From Micromonospora polyrhachis (GTDB lineage Bacteria > Actinomycetota > Actinomycetes > Mycobacteriales > Micromonosporaceae), in assembly GCF_014203835.1 (NCBI RefSeq), contig NZ_JACHJW010000001.1:7080501-7144500 (forward strand): a stretch of DNA of 64,000 nucleotides, given 5' to 3'. The notes below the pieces were generated by a model. The model was not told the DNA's origin. It saw only the letters and a list, made by a program, of their open reading frames with translations, and made no database searches. Of the stretch, positions 42,252-50,375 are shown one piece after another (position 1 is the stretch's first letter; every line of letters begins with the position of its first letter). The position numbers were made by a program, and so were the translations under genes.

Positions 42252-42490
42252 GTCGCCCCCCAACAGTCGGCAGCAATCTCGGCTCACCCTATGGAAACGC
42301 CGCAGGTACGACATCCAGCAGCAGGTTGATTCGCCAACCACACCATTACCGCCCTGGTTGTACGCATCGCCGGCCTTCGCGTCATGGCGGTCCGGACATA
42401 TCTGCATCCCCTTTCCGACGTTGACAGCTCCGAATCGGTCTCGTCATTCCACACCGTTCGATCCAGGAGGAGTCAGGCCCGAGCCGTCGG

Positions 42491-42856
42491 GTGGCGCTCG
42501 GGCAGGCCCTGCACCGGGTCGCCGCCGAGCTTCAGGCCGATGAGATCGTCACCGAGTCCCAGGCCGATCCGGCGATTCCGGCTGTCTCTTCCGCCGACCT
42601 CTGGGCGGCGCTGGCGCGGCTGCACACCGACTGGTGCATCGGATGGACGCTGGAGGCACCGGCCGACGACCTGCGGGCGGCCGAGCCGAGGCGGGCCATC
42701 GACCGGTTGGTGCGTCAGGTCGGAAGTTCCACGACTCCCGGCTCACCATTGCCGGCCCCGGGCAGATGTGGCTCACCGACCGGTCGGCGGTACGTTGCCG
42801 AGCTACGTTTCGTCGCCGTGTCTGTGCCCGAGATCGACACCGTGGAACGCTCGTGA
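42491..42856 (+). pseudogene. Decayed fragment with the tail of a LanB-like dehydratase
   Basis: The frame from GTG 42491 ends GRRYVAELRFVAVSV, which matches the extreme C-terminus of the LanB domain in the first gene of the window (GRYTAELRVVAVD). The block that should precede it, PGQMWLTD (compare PDQLWLT), is present just upstream but in the +1 frame relative to it (about 42757-42780). A frameshift has therefore split one ancestral sequence. The upstream part (ALARLHTDWCIGW, then RRAIDRLVRQV) is not clearly LanB and may be the end of another gene or a scrambled segment. GGAGGAG precedes the GTG, so a short protein could still be made. It fills the otherwise empty 640-base gap between the esterase and the transporter. 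Confidence 0.5.
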
Positions 42857-42891
42857 TCCGAGGTGGACCCTCGCGTCCGCCGGCTTCCTGG

Positions 42892-43842
42892 CTACTGGGT
42901 GGGCGTGGGCGACCCCACGCTCGACGATGCGGGTCGACGGTAGATGTCGGGTTCGAGGTAGACGATCGAGGTGATCGGCAGCGCTTGGCGCAGGCGAGCC
43001 TCGGCGTCGTCGATGACGGCGGCGATGTCGGCACCACTCTGCTGGGCGTCGATCGCGATCTTCCCGGCGACCAGGAGTTCGTCCGGCCCGAGGTGCAGGG
43101 TGCGCAGGTGGATGACCCGGCCCACTCCCGGGGTGGCCAGCAGCGCGCTGTGGATCGCGGTGACCTCCTCGGGCAGCGCCGACTCACCGATGAGCAGGCT
43201 CTTGATCTCGATGGCGAGGACGACCGCGATGGTGACCAGCAGGACACCGATGCACAGGGTGCCGATGCCATCGAAGATCGCGTTTCCGGTGAGGACGCTG
43301 AGGCCCACGCCGGCGAGGGCGAAGACGAGGCCGAGCAGGGCACCCGCGTCCTCGAGGAGGATCACCGGCAGTTCGGGGGAACGGGCGTGGCGGATGAAGG
43401 AGACCCAGCCACGATCACCGCGGATCTTGTTCGCCTCCTGGACGGCGGTCCGCAGCGCGTAGCTCTCCAGGCCGATCGCGATCAGCAGAACGACGACGGC
43501 GATCAGCGGCGAGGTCAGCTCGTGCGGATCGCTGATCTTGTGGTAACCCTCGTACAGCGCGTAGAGACCGCCGATGGTGAAGAGGATGATCGCGACGATG
43601 AACGCGTAGATGTAGCGTTCGCGGGCATAGCCGAACGGGTGCAGGGCGGAGGGGGCGCGGCGGGCCCGTTTGCCGCCTACGAGCAGCAGAGCCTGATTGG
43701 TCGAGTCCGCGACCGAGTGCACACCTTCGGCGAGCATCGATGCCGACCCGGTGATACCGGCGGCGACGAACTTGCTGATCGCGATGCCCAGATTGGCGAT
43801 CAGGGCGGTCAGCACGGCCTTGGTACTACCCTCAGCGGCCAT
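42892..43842 (-). CDS. Cation diffusion facilitator family transporter
   Basis: A 316-residue inner-membrane metal exporter of the CDF family (Zn, Fe, Co or Mn against protons). The ATG at 43842 has AGGAGAGG upstream. Six hydrophobic segments are visible. The segment AEGVHSVADSTNQ near 40 carries the conserved His/Asp pattern of the transport site, and a second LLEDAGALLGLV pattern is near 160. A cytoplasmic C-terminal domain (RTLHLGPDELLVAGKIAID) follows. A longer upstream frame exists but has no family homology, so the shorter start is used. It has no obvious link to the biosynthetic cluster. Confidence 0.93.
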   Translation of the reverse strand: MAAEGSTKAVLTALIANLGIAISKFVAAGITGSASMLAEGVHSVADSTNQALLLVGGKRARRAPSALHPFGYARERYIYAFIVAIILFTIGGLYALYEGYHKISDPHELTSPLIAVVVLLIAIGLESYALRTAVQEANKIRGDRGWVSFIRHARSPELPVILLEDAGALLGLVFALAGVGLSVLTGNAIFDGIGTLCIGVLLVTIAVVLAIEIKSLLIGESALPEEVTAIHSALLATPGVGRVIHLRTLHLGPDELLVAGKIAIDAQQSGADIAAVIDDAEARLRQALPITSIVYLEPDIYRRPASSSVGSPTPTQ

Positions 43843-44150
43843 CGGTCGGTTGCCTCTCCTTGGTCCTACAACTGGTGGTCGCTGTGCCCGCCCCGGTCCA
43901 CCTGCGGCTCCGCTGGTAGGCAGCGGTCCGCGCTGGTGGACGGGATCGTTCCGCCGATCCCCGGGGTGGATCCGGTAGGCGGCGGCGAGCGGGGTCCGTA
44001 CGGCTACCGCCCCCACCGCTTGGGACCGATCGACCGCGTCGTGCTCCGTTTCCGTGGCCCGCCGACAAATCCATCGTGGAGCGCTGCAGCGGAGGCAAGC
44101 TATCACCGCAAACTGGGAGAACGCTGAAAGACATCCCAGGAGCTTGAATG
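43843..44150. other. 308-bp gap between the CDF transporter and the IS110 element
   Basis: No convincing gene is seen. The interval holds the upstream region of the leftward CDF gene and probably the 3' end of the IS110-type element. No terminal inverted repeats are visible, as expected for IS110. Confidence 0.5.
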
Positions 44151-45660
44151 TCAAGCAGCGGCCTTGGTGAGGTGATGCGACCAGGCGGTCGCCTCGTCGT
44201 AGAGGCTGCCGGTTTTGAGGCATCCGTGCAGGATGCCGACGAGCCGGTTGGCGAGTTGCCGCAGCGCGGCGTTGTAGCTAGTGCCGCGGGCGCGTTGCCG
44301 GTCGTAGTAGGCGCGGGCACCCGGCGAGGTCGTCAGTGCGGTGAACGCCTGGGTCATCAGCGCGTCGATGAGCCGGTCGTTGTGGACAAACCGGGCAGCG
44401 ACGGTCTTCTTCTTGCCGGACGCACGGGTGATCGGGCTGGTCGCGGCGTAGTTCTTGCGGGCCTTGGCCGAGGCGTACCGGTCGTGGTCGTCACCGAACT
44501 CAGCGAGCACCCGGGCGCCGAGGACGACACCGAGTCCGGGCTGGGACAGGATGATCTCAGCATCCGGGTGCTGGCCAAAATGGGCCTCGACCTGCCCTTG
44601 CAGGGTCTTGACCTGCTCGTTGAGGGTGGCCAGCAGCGCGACCAGGGCACGCACCGACACGGCGTACGCGGCGGTGACCAGGGCCGGCTGGCCGAGGTGC
44701 TCGGCGCGCAGGACGGCCTGGATCGCGGCAGCCTTCGTCGGGATGTCACGGCGGCGGGCGCGTTTGAGGGCCGCGCTGATCTGGCTGATACTCAGCCTCG
44801 CGGCGCTCGCCGGGTCGGGTGCCTTCGCAAGCAGTTCCAGGGTGTCGGCGGCGTCGAGGTCCTCGAACGCTGCGAGGGCGGCGGGGAAGTACTCCCGCAA
44901 CGCGTGCCGCAGCCGCTGCCCGGCCCGGGTGCGTTCCCAGATCAGCGTCTTGTGTGTCCGGGTAACGACCTTGACCGCCTCGGCCTCGGCGCTGTCCCCG
45001 GCGACCGGGCGCAGTTGGTGCGAGTCGGTGCGCACCATGTCGGCCAGCATGTGCGCGTCGGCCGTGTCGCTCTTGGCACCGGACACGCCGAGCCGTTCCC
45101 GATAGCGGGCCGCCTGCAACGGATTGACCGCGTACACCGTGTATCCGGCGGCGACCAGCGCCTGGACCCACGGCCCCCGGTCGGTCTCGATACCGATCTT
45201 CACCCGCGCGGCAATGTCGGCGGTGTCGGCGGGGTCGTCGCCGAACCATTGGCCGATCATCGCGTGCAGCCGGGTGATCCCCGTGACGCCCTCGGGCAGC
45301 CGAGCCTTGGCCAACCGGCGGCCGGAAGCATCCATCAGCTCGACGTCGTGGTGGTCCTCCGCCCAGTCATCTCCCACGAACAGCAACACGTCTCCCACCT
45401 GTCGAATCGATCACCTCCGGTAGCCAGGAGGAGAACCATCAGCGACCTAATGAAGCAGTGCTCACGCCGCAACCGGACGGGCACGACATCCCATCAGCGA
45501 TCAACTCTCCACACCGACCAGCCAGGGCACGATCTTTCATCAGGACTCGATGTCCAGGAACGACGAGTGCTCACCAACTGGCGGCTACCTACCCACCAGG
45601 AGTTTGCCGGATGGCTCACTCCCAGAACTCATTAGGAACCGTCCTGGTCGAGTGACCGGG
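44100..45660 (-). mobile_element. IS110-type insertion element (ends approximate)
   Basis: An intact IS110-family transposase gene with non-coding flanks of a size typical for such elements: up to about 50 bases on the left and 263 on the right (45399-45661) without another gene. Precise ends cannot be placed because no inverted repeats or obvious target duplication are visible. Confidence 0.55.
44151..45398 (-). CDS. IS110-family transposase
   Basis: A complete 415-residue transposase. The N-terminal RuvC-like DEDD domain is visible (VGDDWAEDHHDVEL near 8-21, IGIETDRGPW near 68, KSDTADAHMLADM near 108), as is the C-terminal Transposase_20 domain with SQPGLGVVLGARVLAEFGD near 288 and a downstream Ser (SGKKK). 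IS110 elements lack ordinary terminal inverted repeats and use a DEDD/Ser recombinase-like mechanism with a structured non-coding end that guides target choice. The reading frame is intact, so the element may still be mobile. It lies in the boundary zone between the biosynthetic cluster and housekeeping-type genes, near the LanB-like relic. Confidence 0.95.
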   Translation of the reverse strand: MGDVLLFVGDDWAEDHHDVELMDASGRRLAKARLPEGVTGITRLHAMIGQWFGDDPADTADIAARVKIGIETDRGPWVQALVAAGYTVYAVNPLQAARYRERLGVSGAKSDTADAHMLADMVRTDSHQLRPVAGDSAEAEAVKVVTRTHKTLIWERTRAGQRLRHALREYFPAALAAFEDLDAADTLELLAKAPDPASAARLSISQISAALKRARRRDIPTKAAAIQAVLRAEHLGQPALVTAAYAVSVRALVALLATLNEQVKTLQGQVEAHFGQHPDAEIILSQPGLGVVLGARVLAEFGDDHDRYASAKARKNYAATSPITRASGKKKTVAARFVHNDRLIDALMTQAFTALTTSPGARAYYDRQRARGTSYNAALRQLANRLVGILHGCLKTGSLYDEATAWSHHLTKAAA

Positions 45661-45661
45661 A

Positions 45662-46987
45662 TCAGGGTCTCGTCGACTCGTCAGCGTCGCCCGAGCCGGT
45701 CGGGTCGGCATCGGTCACCGCGCGCCGGTTCGGGCGGAGCCGGACCTTGGTGATCGCCCGGCCGGTCACCTCCAGCACCTCGACAGTGAACCCGGCGAGG
45801 CGTACGGTCTCCCCCGCACCGGTCGGGATGTGTCCCAACTGCGACAGGACCAGACCCGCGACAGTCGTGTAGTCGCCCGCGACCGACTCGTCGACGTCCA
45901 CCCCCACGTCGGACAGATCGTGCAGGGGAAAGCCGCCCGGTAACACCAGCGCCCCGTCGGCGGTACGTACGACGGTCTGCACATCGCGGTCGGTCTCGTC
46001 GTAGATCTCTCCCACGATCTCCTCGACCAGGTCCTCCATCGTGACGATGCCGTCGATGGAGCCGCGCTCGTCCACCACGAGGGCGAACTTCTGGCGTTGC
46101 AGCCGCATCTCCCGGATCGCCTCGGTGACCTTCAACGTCTCGGGTAGGAACATCGCTGGGCTGGCGTAGTCGGCGACCGGCCCCTCTCGGTCGAGCAGGT
46201 CCCGCAGGTGCACCAGGCCGACGACATCGTCGAGGCCGGCACGTCCCACCACCGGGGCGCGGGTCTGCCCGGTTCCGCCAAGTTCCCGCAGGGCCTCCGG
46301 TGCGCTCAACCCGATCGGGAGGGTCACCACGTCCCGCCGTGGAACGAGGATCTCTCGCAAGCTGCGCTCGGCCACCTCGAACGCACCACTGATGATCATC
46401 CGGTGTTCCGGAGTCAGGCTGCGCTGGGCCGCGACCATGTCCCGCAACTCCTCGGTGGTCACCTCCTCCCGCCGGGCCTTCGGATCGCCACCGGTCAGCC
46501 GCACCACCAGGTCGGTGGCCTTGCCCAGCAGCCACACCGCGGGACGGGAGAACGCCGACAGGGTGTCCAACGGCCGGGCTACCAGCAGTGCCCAACCCTC
46601 CGCGCGCTGCATCGCGATCCGCTTGGGAGCCAACTCGCCGAAGACCAGGGTGATGAAGGTCAGGACGATCGTCACCAGTACGACGGAGGCGGGCCCGGCC
46701 GCGCCGCCGAGAAACCCCAGTGGCTCCACCAGTGGTGCCGCGAGGGACACCGCAGCCGCCGCCGAGGCCAGGAAACCCGCCAGGGTGATGCCGATCTGGA
46801 TCGTGGCGAGAAACCGGTTCGGATCCCGCGCGAGTCGGGCCAACACCTGACCGCCCCGCGAGGTGCGCTCCAACCGCTGCAGCTGGCTCTCCCGCAGGGA
46901 GACCAACGCCATCTCGCTGCCCGCGAACAGAGCATTGACCAGCACCAACACCAGCACCAACGCGACCTGCACGCCATAGCCGCCCAC
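45662..46987 (-). CDS. CNNM/CorC-type membrane protein with CBS domains (hemolysin family)
   Basis: A 441-residue protein starting at GTG 46987, with GAGGAGG upstream. An N-terminal DUF21/CNNM transmembrane domain (about 1-180, starting with a hydrophobic LVLVLVLVNALFAGSEMALVS segment) is followed by a paired CBS domain (about 215-335, with APVVGRAGLDDVVGLVHLRDLL and DERGSIDGIVTMEDLVEE) and a CorC_HlyC C-terminal domain (about 350-425). Members act in magnesium/cobalt transport or homeostasis; the old name hemolysin is historical. The family is common in actinobacteria, often as adjacent pairs, but only one copy is here. Confidence 0.93.
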   Translation of the reverse strand: MGGYGVQVALVLVLVLVNALFAGSEMALVSLRESQLQRLERTSRGGQVLARLARDPNRFLATIQIGITLAGFLASAAAAVSLAAPLVEPLGFLGGAAGPASVVLVTIVLTFITLVFGELAPKRIAMQRAEGWALLVARPLDTLSAFSRPAVWLLGKATDLVVRLTGGDPKARREEVTTEELRDMVAAQRSLTPEHRMIISGAFEVAERSLREILVPRRDVVTLPIGLSAPEALRELGGTGQTRAPVVGRAGLDDVVGLVHLRDLLDREGPVADYASPAMFLPETLKVTEAIREMRLQRQKFALVVDERGSIDGIVTMEDLVEEIVGEIYDETDRDVQTVVRTADGALVLPGGFPLHDLSDVGVDVDESVAGDYTTVAGLVLSQLGHIPTGAGETVRLAGFTVEVLEVTGRAITKVRLRPNRRAVTDADPTGSGDADESTRP

Positions 46988-47155
46988 GGGCGCGTCGCCT
47001 CCTCGTACGGACCGTTCAGGACATCAACGGTAACGGGCGCATCGCACGCTCAGTGACGAGTCCGAGACTCCTTCCTCCCGGACGGTTCGCCCGGGCGATC
47101 ATCGGTCGGCGCCAGCCAAGCACTGCGCCAAGGATCGCGGCACGCGGACAGCGGC

Positions 47156-48139
47156 TCAGGTTCGCGAGTTGGCGGCGGCGCGGCGGCCCTTCGACCGCCG
47201 GCTGGTGGAGCGGCGACCCGTACCGGCCCGGCTCGTTGATGGCTGCCGCGCCAGTTCGGCCTCCAGGGCGTCCAACGCGGTCCGCAGCTCACGGAGCCGG
47301 GTACCGATGTCGGACAACTCGCCGACCGGAGCCGGCGACGGCGTAGCCGGTACCGCCATGACCGCCGCGCCAGGGGCGATCGGGGGCGGCTCAGGGTTTC
47401 GCTGGGTTGGCCGTTCCGCCTGATGTGCGTCCTCCAGTGCCTTCAGCACGATGCCGACGAGAAGGTTCGTGAGGAGGTAGGAGGCCATGATGATGTAGGA
47501 GGCGTAGTAGATGACGCTCCACTCGGATACGGCCCGTCCGGCGTTGAAGGCGTCGGTGATGCCGTCGAGGGAGAGCAGCAGGAAGAGGGTGAACATGGCG
47601 CGTCCGACCGTGCCGTACAGGTCCGGGTAGGCGTCCCCGAAGGCCATCCAGCCGACCATGGCGTAGAGGTAGATGGTCAGTGCCGCGATCAGCAGGAAGC
47701 TGGCGAGACCCGGCAGACTGCGTAACACTCCGCCGATGATGACCCGGAGGCCCGGGAAGAGCCGAACGGCCCGGACGATACGGGCGAGCCGGATCAGCCG
47801 CAGCAGGGTGACGTTCTCCCGCACGCCGGGCAGCAGCGGAGCGCAGATGATCAGCAGGTCGAAGATGTTCCAACCGTCGCGGAAGAAGCCGCCGGGGGCG
47901 GTGAGGTGGGCACCGAATCGCAGGCCCAGTTCGACCAGGAAGAGGGAGAGGAAGACGTACTCGGCGGCCCACAGGATCGGGCCGGCTTCGGCGAGTGCCC
48001 GGTCGTAGGTCTCGACACCGAGCACGACCGCGTTGACGATGATCAGCCCGAAGGATGCGGCATTGAACCAGTCTGCGCTGACTACCCGCTCACACCAGCT
48101 CGCCAGGCGCTCCCTGACGGTAGTCGAGACCTCGTACAC
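47156..48139 (-). CDS. Voltage-gated-type ion channel subunit (single 6-TM repeat)
   Basis: A 327-residue protein built like a bacterial voltage-gated sodium channel subunit. Segments S1-S3 are present, and an S4 with regularly spaced arginines (RLIRLARIVRAVRLFPGLR) lies near 107-130. S5 is LIAALTIYLYAMVGWMAF. The pore loop has FTLFLLLSLDGIT and is followed by S6 (IIMASYLLTNLLVGIVLKAL). The C-terminus has a proline-rich linker, a coiled-coil-like LRELRTALDALEAEL stretch and a basic Ser/Arg tail. The filter reads SLDG where the classical sodium channels read LESW, so the selectivity may differ. Four subunits would form the channel in the plasma membrane. The gene diverges from the rtcB-like gene. 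Confidence 0.88.
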   Translation of the reverse strand: MYEVSTTVRERLASWCERVVSADWFNAASFGLIIVNAVVLGVETYDRALAEAGPILWAAEYVFLSLFLVELGLRFGAHLTAPGGFFRDGWNIFDLLIICAPLLPGVRENVTLLRLIRLARIVRAVRLFPGLRVIIGGVLRSLPGLASFLLIAALTIYLYAMVGWMAFGDAYPDLYGTVGRAMFTLFLLLSLDGITDAFNAGRAVSEWSVIYYASYIIMASYLLTNLLVGIVLKALEDAHQAERPTQRNPEPPPIAPGAAVMAVPATPSPAPVGELSDIGTRLRELRTALDALEAELARQPSTSRAGTGRRSTSRRSKGRRAAANSRT

Positions 48140-48421
48140 GCCGACACGCTCCCCTGTGGATGGCTCCGTCCGGCGGACAGCCTAATTTGCGGCGTACGTC
48201 CGGGACCGGCAGACCACCCGGTGTTCGCGGCGGTCATCCGGTCGTGGGCTGAGGACGGTTACGGCAACCGGTACGCCGGAAAACCGCTTGCCGCTCGTCG
48301 AAGGCTCAGGGAACGTGTGGGCATGACGTTCTGATGGACCTCCCCGCCCCTGCCCGGCCCACGCGCCGGCCAGCGCCGTGCCGCTGTTCGCCCGTACCCT
48401 TCCTCAGCGAAGAGAGCGTCC

Positions 48422-49621
48422 TTGTCTACGCAAGACTCCCGGCAGGAATCCCTGCCGCAATCCGCCCGGACCACCGGTTCGGCCACCGTCACCGTTTTCG
48501 CCTCCCCCACGAGCTGGATAGAGTCCGACGCCCTGGCCCAGTGCCACCAGGTGGCGGCCCTCGACGGAATGATCCACGTCGCCGCCATGCCCGATCTGCA
48601 TCCCGGCAAGGGCGCCCCCATCGGTGCCGCCATGGCATCGAGTGTGCTGTACCCGTTCCTGGTGGGCTCCGACATCGGCTGCGGCATCGCGGTATTCCCC
48701 ATCAAGCTCAAGCACGCCGTACCCGAAAAGCTCGCCGCCCGGTTCCCCGACCTCGACCAGGCGCTCGACCCGGTGCGCGACGCCGACGACCCGGCCTGGG
48801 CCGTGGTGGACGATGAGATCCCCGCCGGTCACCTCGAAGGCCTCGGGACGGTTGGCCGGGGCAACCACTTCGTCGAGTTGGCGCGGATCGACAGCATCCT
48901 CGATCCGGCCCACGCGACGCGTCTCGGGCTCACCGCCGGTGGCCTTGTCCTCATCGTCCACAGCGGCTCCCGAGGGCTGGGCGAGCAGATCCTGCGGGCG
49001 CACACCGAGGTGCACGGTGCGGGATCCGCCCCGGACCCCGCCGCCTACCTGGCGCTGCACGACGATGCCGTGCGATGGGGGTCGCTCAACCGGCGGCTGA
49101 TGGCCGCCCGGGTCGCCTACGCCCTGGGGGCCGAGCCCACCGAGCCGCTTGTCGACCAGTGTCACAACCTGGTCGAGGTTCGCGATGGCGTCTATCTGCA
49201 CCGCAAGGGGGCGGCCCCGGGCGACGGTCGCGACGTGCTCATCGCCGGTACGCGTGGCACCCGTTCCTACCTGGTCGCCGGTCACGCCGGTCCGGACGCC
49301 AACCATTCGGTGGCGCACGGGGCGGGCCGCAAGATGTCCCGTGCCGACGCGTTGCGCCGGGGCCGGGCCAAGCACACGGTCGAGGAGTTGCGCCGTACGC
49401 CGGTGGGTTCCCTGGTCGTGTGCGGGGACCGCCAGCTTCTCTTCGAGGAGGCACCGACGGCCTACAAGCGCATCGAGCAGGTGATCGCCGACCTGGTGGA
49501 CCACGACCTGGCCACCCCCATCGTCAGCACGGTTCCGCTGGTCACATACAAGACGCCCACCCTCGGGCCGAACTCTCCACGGGATCGGCGGGACCAGCGT
49601 CGCAATCGGGGCCGTTCGTGA
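48422..49621 (+). CDS. rtcB: RtcB-family RNA ligase, PrfH-linked type
   Basis: A 399-residue RNA ligase of the RtcB family, which joins 2',3'-cyclic phosphate and 5'-OH RNA ends using GTP and Mn(II). Visible motifs are SDIGCGIAVF (metal-binding Asp and Cys), GRGNHFVEL, VHSGSRGLG and AHGAGRKMSR, whose His becomes guanylylated. A TTG start at 48422 preceded by GAAGAGAG gives the best fit. The next gene, a PrfH-type release factor, overlaps it by four bases (GTGA). This pairing marks the subgroup linked to repair of ribosomes cut in the 16S rRNA decoding centre, where PrfH frees the peptide from the damaged ribosome and the ligase reseals the RNA. The C-terminal tail is short, basic and disordered. 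Confidence 0.93.
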   Translation: MSTQDSRQESLPQSARTTGSATVTVFASPTSWIESDALAQCHQVAALDGMIHVAAMPDLHPGKGAPIGAAMASSVLYPFLVGSDIGCGIAVFPIKLKHAVPEKLAARFPDLDQALDPVRDADDPAWAVVDDEIPAGHLEGLGTVGRGNHFVELARIDSILDPAHATRLGLTAGGLVLIVHSGSRGLGEQILRAHTEVHGAGSAPDPAAYLALHDDAVRWGSLNRRLMAARVAYALGAEPTEPLVDQCHNLVEVRDGVYLHRKGAAPGDGRDVLIAGTRGTRSYLVAGHAGPDANHSVAHGAGRKMSRADALRRGRAKHTVEELRRTPVGSLVVCGDRQLLFEEAPTAYKRIEQVIADLVDHDLATPIVSTVPLVTYKTPTLGPNSPRDRRDQRRNRGRS

Positions 49622-50283
49622 CCGTCCACCTGCTCCTGTCGGCCGGACGTGGACCGCAGGAGTGTGCCTGGGCGTTGGCCCAACTGTTGCGCCGGCTGGA
49701 GGCCGACGCCCTCCGGCAGAAGATGACCACCCGTCGGATCCAGACCGTCGCCGGTGACCAGCCCGGCACCTACCGGTCGGTCCTGGTCCGGATCGCCGGA
49801 GCCGGTGTCGACGACTTCGTGGCGTCGTGGAGCGGGACGCTCTGCTGGCAGGCCCCCAGCCCCTACCGCACGGACGCCGGCCGAAAGAACTGGTACGTCA
49901 CCGCCCGACCGTGCCAGGTCGACGTCCCGCACACCACGTTCGCGGAAGCGGACGTCGACATCGTGGCCTGTCGCACCGGAGGTCCCGGCGGTCAACATCG
50001 GAACAAGGCCAGCACAGCGGTACGGGCGACCCATCGCCCGTCGGGGACCGTCGTGGTGGTCGACACCGAGCGGCAGTTCAGTCTCAACCGCAGCATCGCC
50101 CTGGAGTTGCTGCGACAACGGATCGAGCACCGCGACGAGGAGGCGGGACGCGCGGTTACCACCGCCCGGTGGCGGGTCCACGATGAGCTGGTACGTGGTA
50201 ACCCCACCCGCGTCGAACGCCCAGGACCCGACCTGCCCCCGCGAGACCGGACCCGCAAGCGGAGACGGCAGGCAGCAGACTGA
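49618..50283 (+). CDS. prfH: PrfH-type peptide chain release factor homologue
   Basis: A 221-residue protein from GTG 49618, overlapping the RtcB stop. It carries the peptidyl-hydrolase motif GGPGGQHRNKAS (GGQ near 123) and a basic C-terminal tail (RTRKRRRQAAD). It lacks the N-terminal domain of RF1/RF2, and I see no tripeptide anticodon-like stop recognition motif, as known for PrfH. It probably hydrolyses peptidyl-tRNA on ribosomes stalled by decoding-centre damage, before the partner ligase repairs the rRNA. The strong hairpin at 50326-50355 terminates the two-gene operon. Classification as PrfH rather than ArfB rests on length and the RtcB neighbour. Confidence 0.9.
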   Translation: MTVHLLLSAGRGPQECAWALAQLLRRLEADALRQKMTTRRIQTVAGDQPGTYRSVLVRIAGAGVDDFVASWSGTLCWQAPSPYRTDAGRKNWYVTARPCQVDVPHTTFAEADVDIVACRTGGPGGQHRNKASTAVRATHRPSGTVVVVDTERQFSLNRSIALELLRQRIEHRDEEAGRAVTTARWRVHDELVRGNPTRVERPGPDLPPRDRTRKRRRQAAD

Positions 50284-50325
50284 CCGGCGACGATGGGCCG
50301 GGCTCCGCCGGGATCGACGTCGAAC

Positions 50326-50355
50326 GCCCCCACCCGTTGCCAGTCGGGTGGGGGC
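50326..50355. terminator. Strong bidirectional hairpin between prfH and the subtilase gene
   Basis: GCCCCCACCCG (50326-50336) pairs perfectly with CGGGTGGGGGC (50345-50355) around an 8-base loop. It lies between the converging stops of the PrfH gene (50283) and the subtilisin gene (50376). Such a stem would work in both directions. Confidence 0.9.
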
Positions 50356-50375
50356 TTCGATCGTGCTCCGTACGC

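Noticed and set aside
41097-42407. Longer start (ATG 42407) for the secreted esterase
   Set aside because: It would place about 50 non-conserved residues before an evident signal peptide. GTG 42251 has a G-rich ribosome site.
44151-45398. Terminal inverted repeats and target duplication of the IS element
   Set aside because: None could be found by eye, and IS110-family elements normally lack them.
45458-45655. Small ORF right of the IS110 transposase
   Set aside because: It has no ribosome site or recognisable features and lies in what is probably the non-coding end of the element.
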